Shown: piece by piece, positions 26,220 through 39,250 of the stretch | Position numbering within the stretch: the stretch's first letter is position 1 | Layout: every line of letters begins with the position of its first letter | Assembly (NCBI GenBank): GCA_037013495.1 | Contig: CM072801.1 | Span: forward strand, 20,271,001-20,335,000 | Direction of reading: 5' to 3' | DNA from: Hippophae tibetana | Lineage: Eukaryota; Streptophyta; Magnoliopsida; Rosales; Elaeagnaceae | Length of the DNA: 64,000 nucleotides | Made by a program: the position numbers and the translations under genes | The notes under the pieces: model-generated | What the model was told of the DNA's origin: nothing | Seen by the model: the letters and a program-made list of their open reading frames with translations, nothing else | Databases searched by the model: none

Positions 26220-26935
26220 AATTATTTTAATACCACACAGGTTCATACAAATTTTTCAATCTCTATATTTACCTACGAGAAATATTTCAAATCTATCATA
26301 TAATTTTCTCTTTCGATAATAAATCTAAATACTAAAATTATCTAATTAAGGATCAGTTAATTAGAAGAAATAAGATAAATTAAGATAAAAAATTAAGCAT
26401 AATTTGAAATTAAATTACATTTTTTATTAGAATAAATAAAATTTAATTCATATTAAAAAATAAATTTAATATAAACAAATTTATCATAATATTTTGAGAA
26501 AAATCTAGAGAAAATTGAATCGCAAAATGAATTTACTTTTGTGTCTTCCTCGTGTTTTCTTTTTCTTTTTATAATATGTACAACCTTTCGTTATTCCTCT
26601 CTCACTGTGTTTTTTTTTTCTTTCTTTTTATAATCTGTACAACTTTTCATTATTCCTCTCTCACTGTGGCGATGCTTTTTCTTTTGTTTATGTTTTTCCC
26701 TTCCCTTTCGTACTAAGATTTTGATTTAAAAAATATTATTTAAATTTGATTCAGATATATTCTAATTTAAATTTGATTTAAATAAATATTTTTTTAAATT
26801 ATAAGAGTCCTTACACAATATATTTTTAAAATTTTGGATTTTCATTTTTTTCAAATTTACAATAAAATTTAAATAATAATAATAAAGTCTAAAATAAATA
26901 AAAATAAAATAAAATTAGACTAATAGCTTACTTTT
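26220..26935 (-). mobile_element. LTR-like repeat family L2 (3' side of gypsy element 3)
   Basis: Runs parallel on the - strand to 33734-34450, from the TAATTTTATTTTATTTT region to the end block GTATGAACCTGTGTGG. It lies downstream of the integrase end and the 3' untranslated signature of element 3, the position of a 3' LTR, but exact ends and a target-site duplication were not established. Confidence 0.55.
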
Positions 26936-27760
26936 TTAAATCAAAGATAACAGAAAAATCAATCAAAAATTCATCAATTTGTCGAGCAAGAGTTAAGCAT
27001 TTACTTTAACCTAAAACTAAGTCTTTAAGTGTGTGTGTGTGTGAAATAGTCAATTAAACTCCTAACCATAAGCAAATTCAGATAAAAGTAGAACAACTAA
27101 AATCAAAAGAATTCTCTCAAAACTTAACAACATAAGTCAATTTTCAAAAATCCTCTCCATTAATGTAATCAAATACCAAAATCAGAGATAAAAAAGTCTT
27201 AATGACAAGCCACATGGTGAGAGTTAAGAAATAGATATGGATTCAAGAGAAAATCAATATTAAATTTTCCTAACCCAATTAATTCAACTCTTTCTCTTCA
27301 TAGGAAAAATACAGTAAAGAAAAAATTTAATATGTGCTCAATTATTTTCAAGGACAAAGATTTAAACCAAAGTACCTACAAAACTCTGTCTAACATAATA
27401 GAAGATTTTGAAAAAAAAATTCTTAAAACCATCCTCAATCACAAATTTCAAAGTCATAGTGAATTCAATCATACTCAAATACATGTTTGATAAGATAATT
27501 CAACAACTCAAGACTATAGGAGTTGACACCTCCAAACTTAAACTAAACAATGTCTTCGTTGTAATTCAAAAGTGAGATAGATAGAAGAAATGAAAGAAAC
27601 TTCCTTGGTTTTATAGTGGATTCACATTAGTTTGTAATTTTTAGTTTTTTATTCTTACATAATAAACCAGCGTCAAAATCCAAATTATTCAAATAATAAT
27701 AAAAAATAAAATAAACTAAAAGAACATAATAAAGTTTTATGGTTTGCCTCCCATAAGCAC
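26936..27760 (-). mobile_element. Gypsy element 3: 3' untranslated region
   Basis: On the - strand it reads ACGAAGACATTGTTTAGTTT then AAGTTTGGAGGTG, the non-coding pattern that follows integrase in this class. A short (TG)n tract lies near 27030. It separates the integrase end from the L2 repeat. Confidence 0.6.
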
Positions 27761-28530
27761 TTGTTTTAGACTTTTCAATCTTTATCGATTAGGATTTCGA
27801 ACAGGAATAAATGTACAATTCCTCTTCACTTGTTCTCCATAATAATGCTTCAATCTTTGACCATTAACTCTTAATATATTTTCTACCTTGTCTTTCAATT
27901 CTATTGCTCTAAAAGTGGAAACTTTGTCGATTGTATAAAGACCGGTTCATCTTGATCTTAACTTACCTGGGAAAAGTTTTAGTCATGAATTGAAAAGCAA
28001 AACCTGATGTCCTGGAGCAAACTCACGAATAAGAATCTATTTATCATGCCACTTCTTTGTAGATCGTTACATTTTCATTCAATTGAAGAAGTTATTTTTC
28101 CCCTACTGCCTTCAAATCAAAATTAAACTTCTTTACAGCCCAATAAGCTTTATGCTTCAACTCAACATGGAGATAACATGCTTTTCCAAACACTAATTGA
28201 TAAAGAGACATCTCGATAGGTGTTTTAAAAGTTGTACAGTATGCCCACAAAGCATTATCAAGCTTCTTTTCCTAATCCTTTCTATTGGTGTTGACCCCAA
28301 AATTTTGTCTATATGATGAGGAATGGCAATGATGGAGAATGGCTTACATATCCTCTTCAGGCACACATCTTTGAATGATTTTATCAAGGCCTCTTTTGAA
28401 AAGTAAAGGCTCATACCAAAGATAATATTTCAATTCATGCAAAAACTTCTTACGTTGGTGGTAAGTAAGATTTGGTGGTAATACACTAAAAGCTAGGTGG
28501 TTTACAATATCAGCATATCAAGGAAGCTTG
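27761..28530 (-). pseudogene. Gypsy element 3: integrase, core deleted
   Basis: Reading the - strand, the zinc-finger part (ILHHCHSSSY near 28320) is followed almost at once by [19 protein letters not shown] and [19 protein letters not shown], then by the C-terminal VNGQRLKHYYGEQVKRNCTF (near 27860). The catalytic core with its D-D-E residues, normally between these parts, is missing. Stops and frame shifts add to the damage. The 73-codon open frame at 28193-28414 is in the wrong frame. Confidence 0.75.
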
Positions 28531-28991
28531 ATCTCACATCCAAAAAACTGCTCATCAGGAAATGCTTCTTGGATCACTAAATATGGTTTTACTTCCTCTT
28601 GCTCCAACTGAGATAGATGGTCAGCAACAAAATTTTCACTTCCTTTCTTATCTCGAACTTCCAAATCAAATTGTTAAAGAAGAAGGATCCAACGAATTAG
28701 TCTAGACTTAGCATCCTTCTTGCCAAACAAATAATGAAGTTCTACATGATCAATGAACACTATCACCTTTGTACCAATAACATAAGACCAAAATTTGTCA
28801 CAAGAGAACACCACATCAAGCATCTCCTTCTCAGTTGTTGTATAATTCAATTGGGCTTCATTCAATGTTCGACTTACATAGTATATAGCCCTAAACAGTT
28901 TGTCACACTTTTTTCCTAACAATCTTGTAATTGCAATGTCACTTGCATCATACATGACTTCAAAAGGTTGAATCCAATCAGGTACAATCAT
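28531..28991 (-). pseudogene. Gypsy element 3: RNase H
   Basis: An open frame of 105 codons reads PFEVMYDASDIAITRLLGKK, AIYYVSRTLNEAQLNYTTTE, KEMLDVVFSCDKF and DAKSRLIRWILLL, the RNase H domain of plant Ty3/gypsy elements; the next stretch gives VRDKKGSENFVADHLSQLE. Catalytic D and E positions of the DAS and TEKE motifs are kept, but the domain is cut off from RT by a frame break near 28995-29034. Confidence 0.85.
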
Positions 28992-29033
28992 TACTAGTAC
29001 TGAAATTAGTATCTCCTTGATTGCATTAAAGGC

Positions 29034-29855
29034 TTACAAACAAACATCATCAAAGTTAAATGCAGAATTTATTTCAAGAATATTACATAAAGGTTTAGAG
29101 AGTTTAGAAAAATCCTTTATAAATCTTCTATAAAATCCTGCATGTCTCGAAAAGCTTCTGATTCCTTTCACATTCTTTGGAGGTGGTATTTTTTCTATGG
29201 TTGAAATTTTAGCTCGATCAACCTCAATTCCTTTCGATGACACTCTATGGACAAGCATGATCCCTTCTTGAACCAAGAAATTATACTTCTTCCAGTTTAG
29301 GAAAAGGTTTTTGTCTTCACATCATTGTAAAACAAGAGCTAAATTATGCAAACAATGATCAAAAGATATACCAAAAGCCAAAAAGTCATCCATGAAAATC
29401 TCCATTATATCTTCCACCATATCAAAAAAATAGCCATCATGCAACGTTGCTAGGGCATCGCACAATCCAAAAGGAATCCTTCTAAAATAAAATGTTTCAT
29501 ACGGGCATGTCAATGTAGTTTTATTCTAATCTTAGAAGGCTATGGCAATATGGTTATACCCCAAATAACCATCTAAGAAGCAATAATAGGGATATCTGGC
29601 CAATCGATCTAACATTTGATCAATGAATAGAAGTGGAAAATGATCCTTCCTTGTTGCTTTGTTCAACTTGTGGTAATCCATAAATACACGACAACATGTG
29701 CTTATTCTTATAGGAATAAGCTCATTGTTGTCATTTTTCACCACCGGTATTCCACCTTTTTTTGGTACAATATACACTAGACTTACCCATGAGCTATCTA
29801 AAATAGAATAAATAATTTCAACATTGAAGAGCTTCAAAATTTTAGCTCTCACCAT
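29034..29855 (-). pseudogene. Gypsy element 3: reverse transcriptase
   Basis: Three open pieces in order on the - strand. 29532-29855 has VVKNDNNELIPIR, FMDYHKLNKATRKDHFP, FIDQMLDRL and YPYYCFLDGYLGYNHIAIA. 29322-29513 has RRIPFGLCDALATLH and the catalytic box IFMDDFLAFG. 29034-29276 has GIMLVHRVSSKGIEVDRAKI and GFYRRFIKDFSKLSKPL. All RT blocks are present, split by short frame breaks. Confidence 0.85.
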
Positions 29856-29882
29856 TTCCTTTATTGCTAGATTTAATTTTCT

Positions 29883-30179
29883 TTAGGGTTCAATTGATGG
29901 TTTGTAAGGTTCCTCCATTAGAATCTTGTGTATGGAAATGAGTGAATTTATACCTTTTATGTCAGAGATTGTCCATCCTAAGGTCGTTCTATGTTCCCTT
30001 GACACAAGCAGTAACTTTTTCCCTTCTTTGGGTGTAAGTGATGTCGTAACAATAACTAGAAAGGTGTAACTACCACCCAAGAATGCATAGCAAAAATGCT
30101 CCGGCAATTGCTTCAACTCTAGAGTGGTAGTTTGTTGCACTTTTTTTGCAGAGATTGCAGAATCCGTCTTTACAACCAT
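29883..30179 (-). pseudogene. Gypsy element 3: protease-RT linker
   Basis: 98 open codons with LELKQLPEHFCYAFLGGSYT and LGWTISDIKGINSLISIHK, the linker preceding RT in this family. It corresponds to 15351-15614 in element 2. Confidence 0.75.
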
Positions 30180-30257
30180 TAGCTCTAGCCTCTACACTTC
30201 TTTGCTAAAATATGTACATTGCTACAATGCTTCCAAGGCAAACACATAGTGGAGAAA

Positions 30258-30746
30258 TTATTCACTAAAAAAAGGTAAATCAGGTTCACAAATAGGAGAG
30301 TTATTAAAATCATAAGTATGAGATGAAGTGGTGATACATCGTTTTAGGTGATCGGCTGGCAAATCTTCTTGAAAGGCTTCTACATCATAATGTTCAAGGA
30401 TATCTACCCAAAAGCAAGTGCTTTGATATTCTGGAAATCTCCTAGCTTCATAGATGTTAAACGTAACCTCTTCCTTGTTCAATCTCAATGTTAACTCACC
30501 CTTTTGAACATCCATTAAAGCCCTTCCCGTAGCAAAGAATAGTCGACCAAGAATTAGCGAGACATCTTGGTCTTTGTCCATATCTAACACCACAAAATCA
30601 GTAGGAAAAATAAATTTATCCATATTTATCCATACATCTTCTATTATTCCACATGGATACTTGATGGATCGGTCAGCTAGTTGCAAAGAAATTGTTGTTT
30701 GTTTCATTTCTCTAAGTCCCAATTTTTTATAAACAGACTGTGGCAT
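30258..30746 (-). pseudogene. Gypsy element 3: protease, best-preserved piece
   Basis: 162 open codons. The start MPQSVYKKLGLREMKQTTIS matches the region after the D-S/T-G active site of plant gypsy proteases; GIIEDVWINMDKFIFPTDF and LILGRLFFATGRALMDVQKG follow. The active-site triplet itself lies just upstream (near 30755-30775), where a stop (CACATTAAAG on the + strand) interrupts the frame. It is the longest open retroelement frame in the window, but not an intact gene. Confidence 0.8.
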
Positions 30747-30783
30747 AAAATTAATGCTAGCGCCAAGATCACATTAAAGTTTA

Positions 30784-32230
30784 TCAAAAAAATGAATTTC
30801 CAATAGTGTAATGCAAAGTGAAACACCCATGATCTTTTAATTTTTGAGGTAATTTCTTTTGAAGAATGGTACTACATTCTTCAAAAAGCTTTACTATTTT
30901 AAACTCCTTCAATCTTCTTTCGTTAGACATTATGTCCTTCAAAAATTTGGCATAACTTGGCATTTGTTCCGAGGCATTTGCAAAAGGAATATTTATGTGA
31001 ATTTTATTAAAGATATCCAAAAACTTAGAAAATTTCTTATCTAAATTTTGTTTTTGAAATCGTTGAGGATAAGAAGGTGGAGTAGAGAGAATGAAAGGAT
31101 TGTTAGGAAGTGAAATTGATGAAGGCATGTCAATCTTTCTTAGTGTATCATCAACAATCTCCTCTTCTTCTACTTTATGATTGCTTTGGCCATTGTTTGG
31201 AGCTGTAGGCATGGACTATGTTTCCTTTGATGGTGACCTCTTAATTTCTACTCCACTCCTAAGTGTAATGGCCTTGCATTATTCCTTTGGATTCACTTTT
31301 GTATTGCTAGAAAAAGTTCCTCTTTATTGAGAATTGATGGTTGTGGCTAGTTTCCCACTTTTCACTTCAAGATTTTTCATAGTGACTCTCATATTGTTAC
31401 AATGAGTCTCAATGTTATCCAATCGTGAATCACTTTTTTTAAACTTTGCTTTGATCTCCTCAACAAAGGAAACCATGGCATCCTCGAGTGACATCTTCTT
31501 CTCGGTTGGCTAACTATCAAACCCTGGAGAAGGTTGCAGCACATTTTTTGTGTTTCCATAAGAAAAATTCTCATGATTTGGAAGCCCTAGATGGTAGTAA
31601 CTTTGCATAGGATTACCACAATAGTTGTAGTTCCAATTGTTGATGTATTGAACCTATTCTTGACTTGCTTCATTCATCGAAACTATCATACTTGAATCTA
31701 TAACATATTCTGCACTTTATGGTATTCATTGGATTGTCAAAGCTGAAATCTGATGTGATAGATAAGCAACTTGAGCTGAAAGGGCATTAAACAGGTCTAA
31801 TTTATGAATCCATTAACTTTCTTAGCCATAGAGCTTTCAATTTTCCATTAATAGTTGTTTGAGGCAATTTCTTCTAAAAGAGAAGTAGCACCCTCAGTTG
31901 TCTTTGACATCAAAGTTCCACCAGAAGCAACATCAACTATGGTTCTAATTTTCCCATTTAACCCATTATAGAACATTTGAACTTGCAATCAATCCAGAAA
32001 TTCATGTTGAGGGCAACACCGAATCATATCTTTATATCTTTCCCATGCTTCATAGAATGTCTCAAAATCATTTTGTCTAAATTGACTAATCTTATTCCTA
32101 AGTTGGGCTATTTTCGCAGGTGGAAAGAATTTAGTAAGAAACTTTTCTACCATGTATGGCCAACTAGTGATGCTTCATGGTTATATTGATTATAGTCGAC
32201 CTCTGGTCTTGAATTGTAGTATTAATAACT
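30784..32230 (-). pseudogene. Gypsy element 3: gag and gag-protease spacer
   Basis: The gag domain is at the high-coordinate end: FETFYEAWERYKDMIRCCPQ (near 32020-32080) and VQMFYNGLNGKIRTIVDVAS, in broken frames. The 142-codon open frame at 30784-31212 has EEIVDDTLRKIDMPSSISLP and SEQMPSYAKFLKDIMSNERR, the spacer before protease. Gag would form the particle; stops near 31210-32000 destroy it. Confidence 0.75.
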
Positions 32231-32236
32231 TGAAAT

Positions 32237-33733
32237 TGTGTGTACAATAAATATCCAAGTATACGTATTGTAACAGGTAATATAATGATAAGTAAATATC
32301 ATTATCACAAAAATTATTTTATTATAAACTAATTTTTAAAACTAAAAATAAATAAATCTTTTTTTTTGTGTTTTGATATTTTAAGGAAGTAAAATTAAAA
32401 TACCTAAAAGTAAATAGCAATAATTAATTGAATCACATTTGGTGACTAAAAAGATATATAAGAAAATATTTAAGAATATTTAATCCCTCAATTTTCTAAA
32501 CATGTGAATCGTTAAAATCCCCCTAATATAATTATCAATTAATTACATGATCAATTGAATCTAACCTAATATGTATTTCTCTCTCAAGTAAAATATACAC
32601 CATATAGTAATTAATTTAATCACATTCTCATGTTAATTAAATTACATACTACTCATTAAGTTCATCAATTATGAATCACATATGTAAGAATTGTACATCT
32701 CTACCTAGAAACTATGCATGTTATTTAACCAAGACAAACAATTAAATAATTCTCTCAAATCTATTTAATTTTTTATTTAATTATCTCCATAGATAAATTT
32801 TTAGCCAAATAATTAATAGCATACAAATTAGATTAAATAATATAATTAAATTATAATTATAATTGGGGTAAAATTTTAGATGATCATATGGTGAAAATTT
32901 GGTTCATAAGATCCCTAGATTAATAAATTAATTACACATAATTGTGTTCATAAAACTTATATTTTTCATAAAGAAAGACATAAAAATTGATACAGAAAAG
33001 AGTAGAAAAAGAAATACAATCAATCTCTTGAATTGTAGTAATAATCTCTTCTTGAATCTCCACCAAAATTGTATCGTCTCTTGAATTTTTCTCTCTTTTT
33101 AGCTCCAAAAACTGACCAAAATTATGCTAATGGAGGCCAATTAGGGTTTATAGAGTGATTAAGGGCTTAAATAAAGCTCAGGTGTGATCTAGATCATCAG
33201 ATCAGCTTAAGATCAAAGGCTATGATCAAAACTGACATTCCAACCAATTATTGATGAATCAGAGAGTGACGCGTGGCAAGGGAGACTGATTATAGTCAAC
33301 GCTTACTGAGTCAGTGACACACGGCACAATGTGATTCGCGGAGATGGATGGTGTGGTGCACGTGTGGAACGCGTGGAGCAATGGCATAGCAACACTTGGC
33401 ATGGTGTGTTGACCAATTTCTAAACTCGAATTGAATGTCGTGTTGACAAGTAGCACGCGATTTATACTCCTCACATGTGGTGTAACGTGATTCACTCTCC
33501 GTGCTTGCGTGACTTGCCCAATCAACTCTTTTGCCTGGGTGACAGCTCCTGATTGGTCTTGCGTTAAAAATCTATAAAAATTTCAAAAATAATTCCAAAA
33601 AATATACTTTTACCCTTTTTCACTACAAAGTTTACATTTTAATATTTTTTGTCTTAAAAATACTATTTATTGAATAAAACAAATAAATTATTAAATAAAA
33701 AAAGCGATAATGACTATTTTCATATAGTCATCG
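32237..33733 (-). mobile_element. L1 LTR, near full length, - strand
   Basis: 1497 bp. On the - strand it starts CGATGACTATATGAAAATAG (first base changed from T) and ends TTTATTGTACACACA. It is collinear with 21396-22910, including the GC-richer middle and the AAACCCTAATTGG stretch near 33140. It lies between L2 sequence and the gag of element 3, where a primer site is expected, but no clear primer site follows. Five-base flanks (GTAGC and ATTTC) do not match, so it is not a simple solo insertion. The 88-codon open frame at 33259-33525 is LTR sequence. Confidence 0.75.
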
Positions 33734-34450
33734 CTACATAAGTTCATACAAGTCTTTCGATCTCTATATTTACCTATGTTAATTTTTTTTATTTATCCTA
33801 TAATTTTCTTTTTCAATAGTAAATCACAAGATTAAAATTATCTAATTAATGAATAATTAATTAGAAGAAATAAATTCAAAATAAATCATACGATGATAAA
33901 ATTACATCTTTTTTCTAGAATAAATAAAATTTAGTTAATGTTAAGAATTAAATTTAATATAAACTAATTCAATATAATTTTTTAAAAATGATAAAAAAAA
34001 ATATGAATAACAAAAAGAATCTACTTTTGTGTCTTCTCCTACATTTCTTTTTTACTAATCTGCAACTTTTCTTAGTTTCTGTTTCTTCCCTTCTATTTCG
34101 TTTGTTTTTTTTTTTTTGTGTGTGTGTGTTTTTTTCGTCTGTTCTGTACTTTTTTTTCTCCTCCAATATTATATATATATATATATATATCTTAATTTAA
34201 ATTTAATTTAAATATATTCTAATTTAAATTTAATTTAAATAATTTTTTTTTAAATTATAAGAATTCTTAAATAATATGCTTCTAAAATTTCGAATCTTTA
34301 TTTTTTTTCAAATCTGTAATAAAATTTAAATAATATTAATGAATTTTAAAATCAATAAAAATTAAATAAAATTAGATTAAAATTTAAAATTAAGAAATAA
34401 TAAATTATTTCAAATTATACAAATTATCAATAAAAATAGAAGTTATCCCA
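33734..34450 (-). mobile_element. LTR-like repeat family L2, - strand copy
   Basis: Collinear with the L2 copies at 13.6 kb and 26.2 kb. It includes a (TA)n tract near 34172-34190 and a T-rich/(TG)n stretch near 34110-34130. It is the likely 5' LTR partner of 26220-26935 around gypsy element 3, now separated from gag by an L1 LTR. Confidence 0.55.
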
Positions 34451-36839
34451 AATAGTATTGATCTTTGTTATAGGGTTATTGGTAGACAAAATTTGTAAGA
34501 AAATCACCTTAAATAATATCTTTAAAATATTCACACAAATTATAATATTAAATCAAATTAAATTGAGCAACGAAGATAAATGAATATGAACAATTAAATA
34601 TTAATTTAAATGTGTTTAACTTGTAAAACTTGTAAGTATTATGGATTTTTTTTATAAAAAATATATGATTTGGATATAAATAATATTATTTTTATAATTA
34701 CAACTTTAAAATAATATTTTAATTAATGCTTTTTTTCAAATTTATTGTTTTTTCTAATGAATAAACATAAAAAAAAAAAAAAAAGAATATGGATAAGACA
34801 ATTCCAACACTTTAAAAATTAGGTGAGTTTTAAAAGTAGGGAGGCAAATCCATCCTCTTAAAAAATGTTTCTAAAATATTAGAATTATTAAAATGGCCAG
34901 TGCATGTCTGTCGTATTCCTGTAATTGCAAATTGAGCATTCAATTCCATGTCCTAATAAGTAAACCAGCGCCAGCCACAGGAAACTTTTTAGTAGAAAAA
35001 AACAGGCTGGCTTGTTCAATTACATAAATTCAACGTGTCATTGTTAACTATTATTAATTTTTTTTTTATCAGTGAGTGACTACTTTGTAGGACCAGTAAT
35101 CTTAAATAATAACTTGTAATAATATTATTTATATAAAAAATTATAATTAATTAAAACACACGTTAATTGAGAAATTAAAATATAAATTTTAATGATATGT
35201 ATTCAAACACATTGAGTTTGAATATTTACATAGTTATTACTGTTTATTAGTGAAAATATCATTTTGCTTTGTACAGTTGATTATCATTGAATTTTAATAT
35301 TAAAAATTAGGTACCCGAAGACTGAGTATATGCATTAATAAAATTTTAGCTTATTCAAAGAAATACCAATCTTAGCTTATCACGCTATAGACCTTTCCAG
35401 TTGATTTGATTCATATTGGATTATTAATTAAAAATAATCTATAAAAATTAGTGCATAAAGTCATATAAATTATTAATTGTATATATGAATTATATGGATT
35501 TTTCTCAAAAAAATTAAAAAAAATTTGAATTGATTTTGTTTATATAATTTTTGCTATTGAAAATTGATTTTGTTTGTCATATTGTATGCATTATTGCAAT
35601 CAGCTTCTAGTCCACGTGCAAATATATATATATTTTTGTGAGTAATGCCAAAACTTATATTCAAATCTATTATTATATTCATGTGAGTGTATAATTATTA
35701 TTTAAAAAATTATTATTTATTGTAGATAGAATTAATAAATTTGATTTTTGGACGTATTTTTAATTGATTTTAGTATATTTTATAAATATAGAACTAAATA
35801 TGAATTATATAAATTTTTTATTGAAATTTTTAAGGTATATATTTCAATATTGAGTCTATAAACGATATCTTTTCTATTAACTTAAAATGTATATATTTTT
35901 TAGAATTGATAAACCAATAATATTATGGCACCATCCAACCTAGGGAATATTTTTCTAACCAAAAAACAAAAAAAAAATTATATTTTCATTATAAATCCAA
36001 ACGAAATTGTTGTAAAAGAGACCATGCAATGCATGATAAGCACAAGCATATAAAGTATAATAAAACCATAGAATTAATAAAAAAAACATTAACTGTACAA
36101 TTCCTCCACTTTTATTAATTTAAAAATTAGATTAAAATTACATTTTCATAATATATATTAATGTGTTAAAAAAATTATTTTATATTATTTAGTCTCATAA
36201 TTTTTAAAAATTAACTCATTTAATCTCTTATTTTCAAATTAGAGAAAAATGAATCTTAAACACTAAGTGAATAACAATTTGAACTAAATTGTTAAATATG
36301 AATAAATATGATACGCAATTTTACGAAAAAATAAGGATAAAAATATAAAATCTAAATATATGCCCAATTGTGTAATTAAGTTAAATAATTATTTTTTAAA
36401 TATAATTAATAAATCAACTTTGAGAAAACGTATAAGATTATTCATAAAAAAAAACTAAACTAAAAATATTAATAACGTAACATTGAGGTAAAATTTAAAG
36501 CAATTTGGAAATGGTAGATAAAGACAAAACAAACAGGCCAATTCTGCGGTTCCATATCTACCGGTACTTTTATTCCTAAGAATTTCTATCCATGTTTAAT
36601 GGATCTTATATTTAATTTTTGGTACGTAGATAGTACGAAATCAAAATTTAATTATATATTTTAGTATATATTATACATATTGGAAAAAAAAATAAGTAAA
36701 ATAATTAATACGTGACGCAAATTGAAATTTTAGTATGTGATATATATTAAAATCTTTATTTAAATCATAATATTTAATTATTATTATATTTAAAATTAAA
36801 TACAAAAATTAATAATATATTGCTGTAAAACTAACATAC

Positions 36840-36884
<45 letters not shown>

Positions 36885-38211
36885 AATAAAAACACTACAA
36901 AAATTTATAATCCCAAATTGAGTACAACAACTTCCAGTAGAGCAAAGTTAGAAATAACAAAGAAAGCCACAAAGAAAACAATTAGTTGAAAATGTAACCA
37001 CAATTCAATAATTATTACATTTAAAAAACTTAATAAATTACTATTATTATTATTAGTATTAGTATTATTGATGTTGTTATTTTTATTCTTATTCTTATTA
37101 TTATTAATTTTAGAAGTAATATTTTCAACATATAATTTAATATTAATACAAATTTTAATATAATTAATATTTATTTAATAATAATTACAAGAAAATATAT
37201 TTATTATATAAATAAAAGAAACAACTCATAATAATATAATGGTGGAATATCCTCACTATATTATCATTATTACTCTAGAATGAAGTATTTAGCTAATCTA
37301 TTATACTACGTAAGAAAGAGTTCGCACTTTTGAATTAAACAGTTTTTTTTTTAATATTGAAAATATCTACTAGCTATAATAATTAATATACTTAGTAGAT
37401 TTTAGATTTAAATTTAAAAGATATATTATATATATAATAAAATATATTAATAATTATTAATCAATTATGACTTATTTTTAATTGAAAAATGATTTCAAAT
37501 TATTAAATTTTGATTATATATTGAGTGTTAAAAACTTAAAATTTAAAATTAAAATGAAACATAGTTCTATTTTATGTATTAATTTATCTATAATTTTATA
37601 AATATTATATCTAAAAATTATTATTTATCAAAAATTAAGGTAAGAATTTTGTTCCTCCCTAATTGTAGATAGATCTACCATGTGCTTAAGTCTAATAGTT
37701 TTTTTATGATAATTTAGTACATTAGTTTTAGAAACGTTAAGGTTTAATTCATAAGCAATAAAAAGTGACAATTTAATTCATATTATCAAATTTTAAGTTT
37801 TTTAAAAAATTATTTTTTAAAAGAAATTTTTAATATAAATATTTGTTAAAACATTTTTAAAATTATAAATTTAAAAAATAAATAAAAACATAAAATTGAT
37901 CATTTTGATCAGTATTTTTTTAAAACTAATAGATTAAACTATAATTAAAAAAATCTAATAAATTTAAATGATTTATTATCATTTGAGTTAAAAAAAATAT
38001 TATTTCTTTCCCACTTGTAACTATTAAGAATAAGTAGCTTCAAAATTAATTTTTTAATCCTAACGTTTTATCTAATCTATTTATCTTTATCTTTTAAATT
38101 TTACCTCTTAAAAGTAAAGCTATTATTTTGAGTTGGCTTTCTCTCGTATAAAATTTTCTTTATTTTCATTTTAGTTAAATATAGCAAATCACGATTTGTG
38201 ATTTTTTTTCA
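34451..38211. other. AT-rich intergenic DNA with poly-A and (TA)n tracts
   Basis: No gene or recognised element. It contains an A-run near 34770-34784, a (TA)n microsatellite at about 36839-36879 and TTATTA-type repeats near 37040-37110. Confidence 0.5.
36839..36879. repeat. (TA)n microsatellite
   Basis: An uninterrupted run of about 20 TA units. Confidence 0.95.
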
Positions 38212-38414
38212 TGTTGATTGTTAATGTATATCTAGTAACATATTAATGTATATATATCTACTAATGTATATCTATTTACTTTAGGCATATTATATCTAAT
38301 TACTTTATACATATCTAGTTTATTTGTAATTTCTATATAAAGACACCATGTATATTCATTTAAATCACAAAATAGAATACAATCATTAAGTATTTCTAAC
38401 ATGTTATCAGAGCC
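38212..38414 (+). mobile_element. Short copia-type LTR plus tRNA-iMet primer site
   Basis: A 190-bp candidate LTR (38212-38401) begins TGTTGATTG, holds a TATA-like TCTATATAAAGACACC near 38332 and ends TTTCTAACA. It is followed at once by TGTTATCAGAGCC (38402-38414), one mismatch from the initiator-Met primer site TGGTATCAGAGCC of Ty1/copia elements. No second LTR copy or pol sequence was found downstream, so only the 5' end survives. Confidence 0.65.
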
Positions 38415-39250
38415 ACTTTTCTTATCTTTCTAGCAATCTTGTCTTTTCTAGTGTTACTCAACCCTTATAGCTTCCACTGTCATAATAGCCGCTGCCACCA
38501 CTCACAGTTGAACCTCTGACGTCCTTCAACTGTTGTCCTTAGGTTTCAGGACTATAGTCGCAGTTGTTAAGAAGTCTCGCACCACACATACCACTGCAAT
38601 CACCGTCGCCACCGTGCATCTTACTCCAATAATTTTTCTATAGATACTACTGTGATCAGATCGACCAGATCTACACAACCGTGAAAATATTACAACCATC
38701 GAACTCTGCACGCTTCCTCACACATCGCCACTGAACCCAAACGTCGTTGTGAATCTTAACCCAATGACTTTTCTGTAGATACCACTTTGATCGTCGTGAC
38801 CAACTATACACAATTGTGGGTGTATCACAATCAACCTCCTCTGCACGCGCCCACACACGCCGCCAACAACAACAATGCGTGAATCTGACGCGCCACACAT
38901 GCCGCGCTCTGGTCCATGACATCATCAATGACTTGCCTAGGGTTGACATCATCATTGCATTCAGCTGACATCACATTGACTTCTCGTTGACCGTGCTACC
39001 ATTGACTTTGACTTGTTGACCATGCTGACCGTATCTAGGTGTCATTTATACATCAAATATTTTTAGTGCAATTTTTTGGTTATTTATTAAGCCTTTTTTC
39101 TTTAAATCTAATCTTATAAGTATATGTGCTACTCTATCTGTCGAAGATGGTGCTAATTTGGTAGCCAAGATCTCGAAATCTATGAAGTTGATTTGAGACA
39201 TTAATGAAAATTTTGTAGTAATCCAATCAAACATTTACATAAGAGGAATA
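38415..39250 (+). mobile_element. Possible internal region of the copia-type element
   Basis: Sequence after the primer site is clearly richer in G and C than its surroundings (38460-39040), with CCGCTGCCACC-like strings and repeated TTGACC motifs. No open frame with copia domains is visible on either strand; frames at 38526-38955 on the - strand are short and unrecognised. It may be a leader or truncated gag region of a non-autonomous element. Confidence 0.35.

Noticed and set aside
38526-38955. Three - strand frames in a GC-richer region
   Set aside because: They follow a copia-type LTR and primer site on the + strand and show no protein family pattern; longer frames are expected at higher GC.
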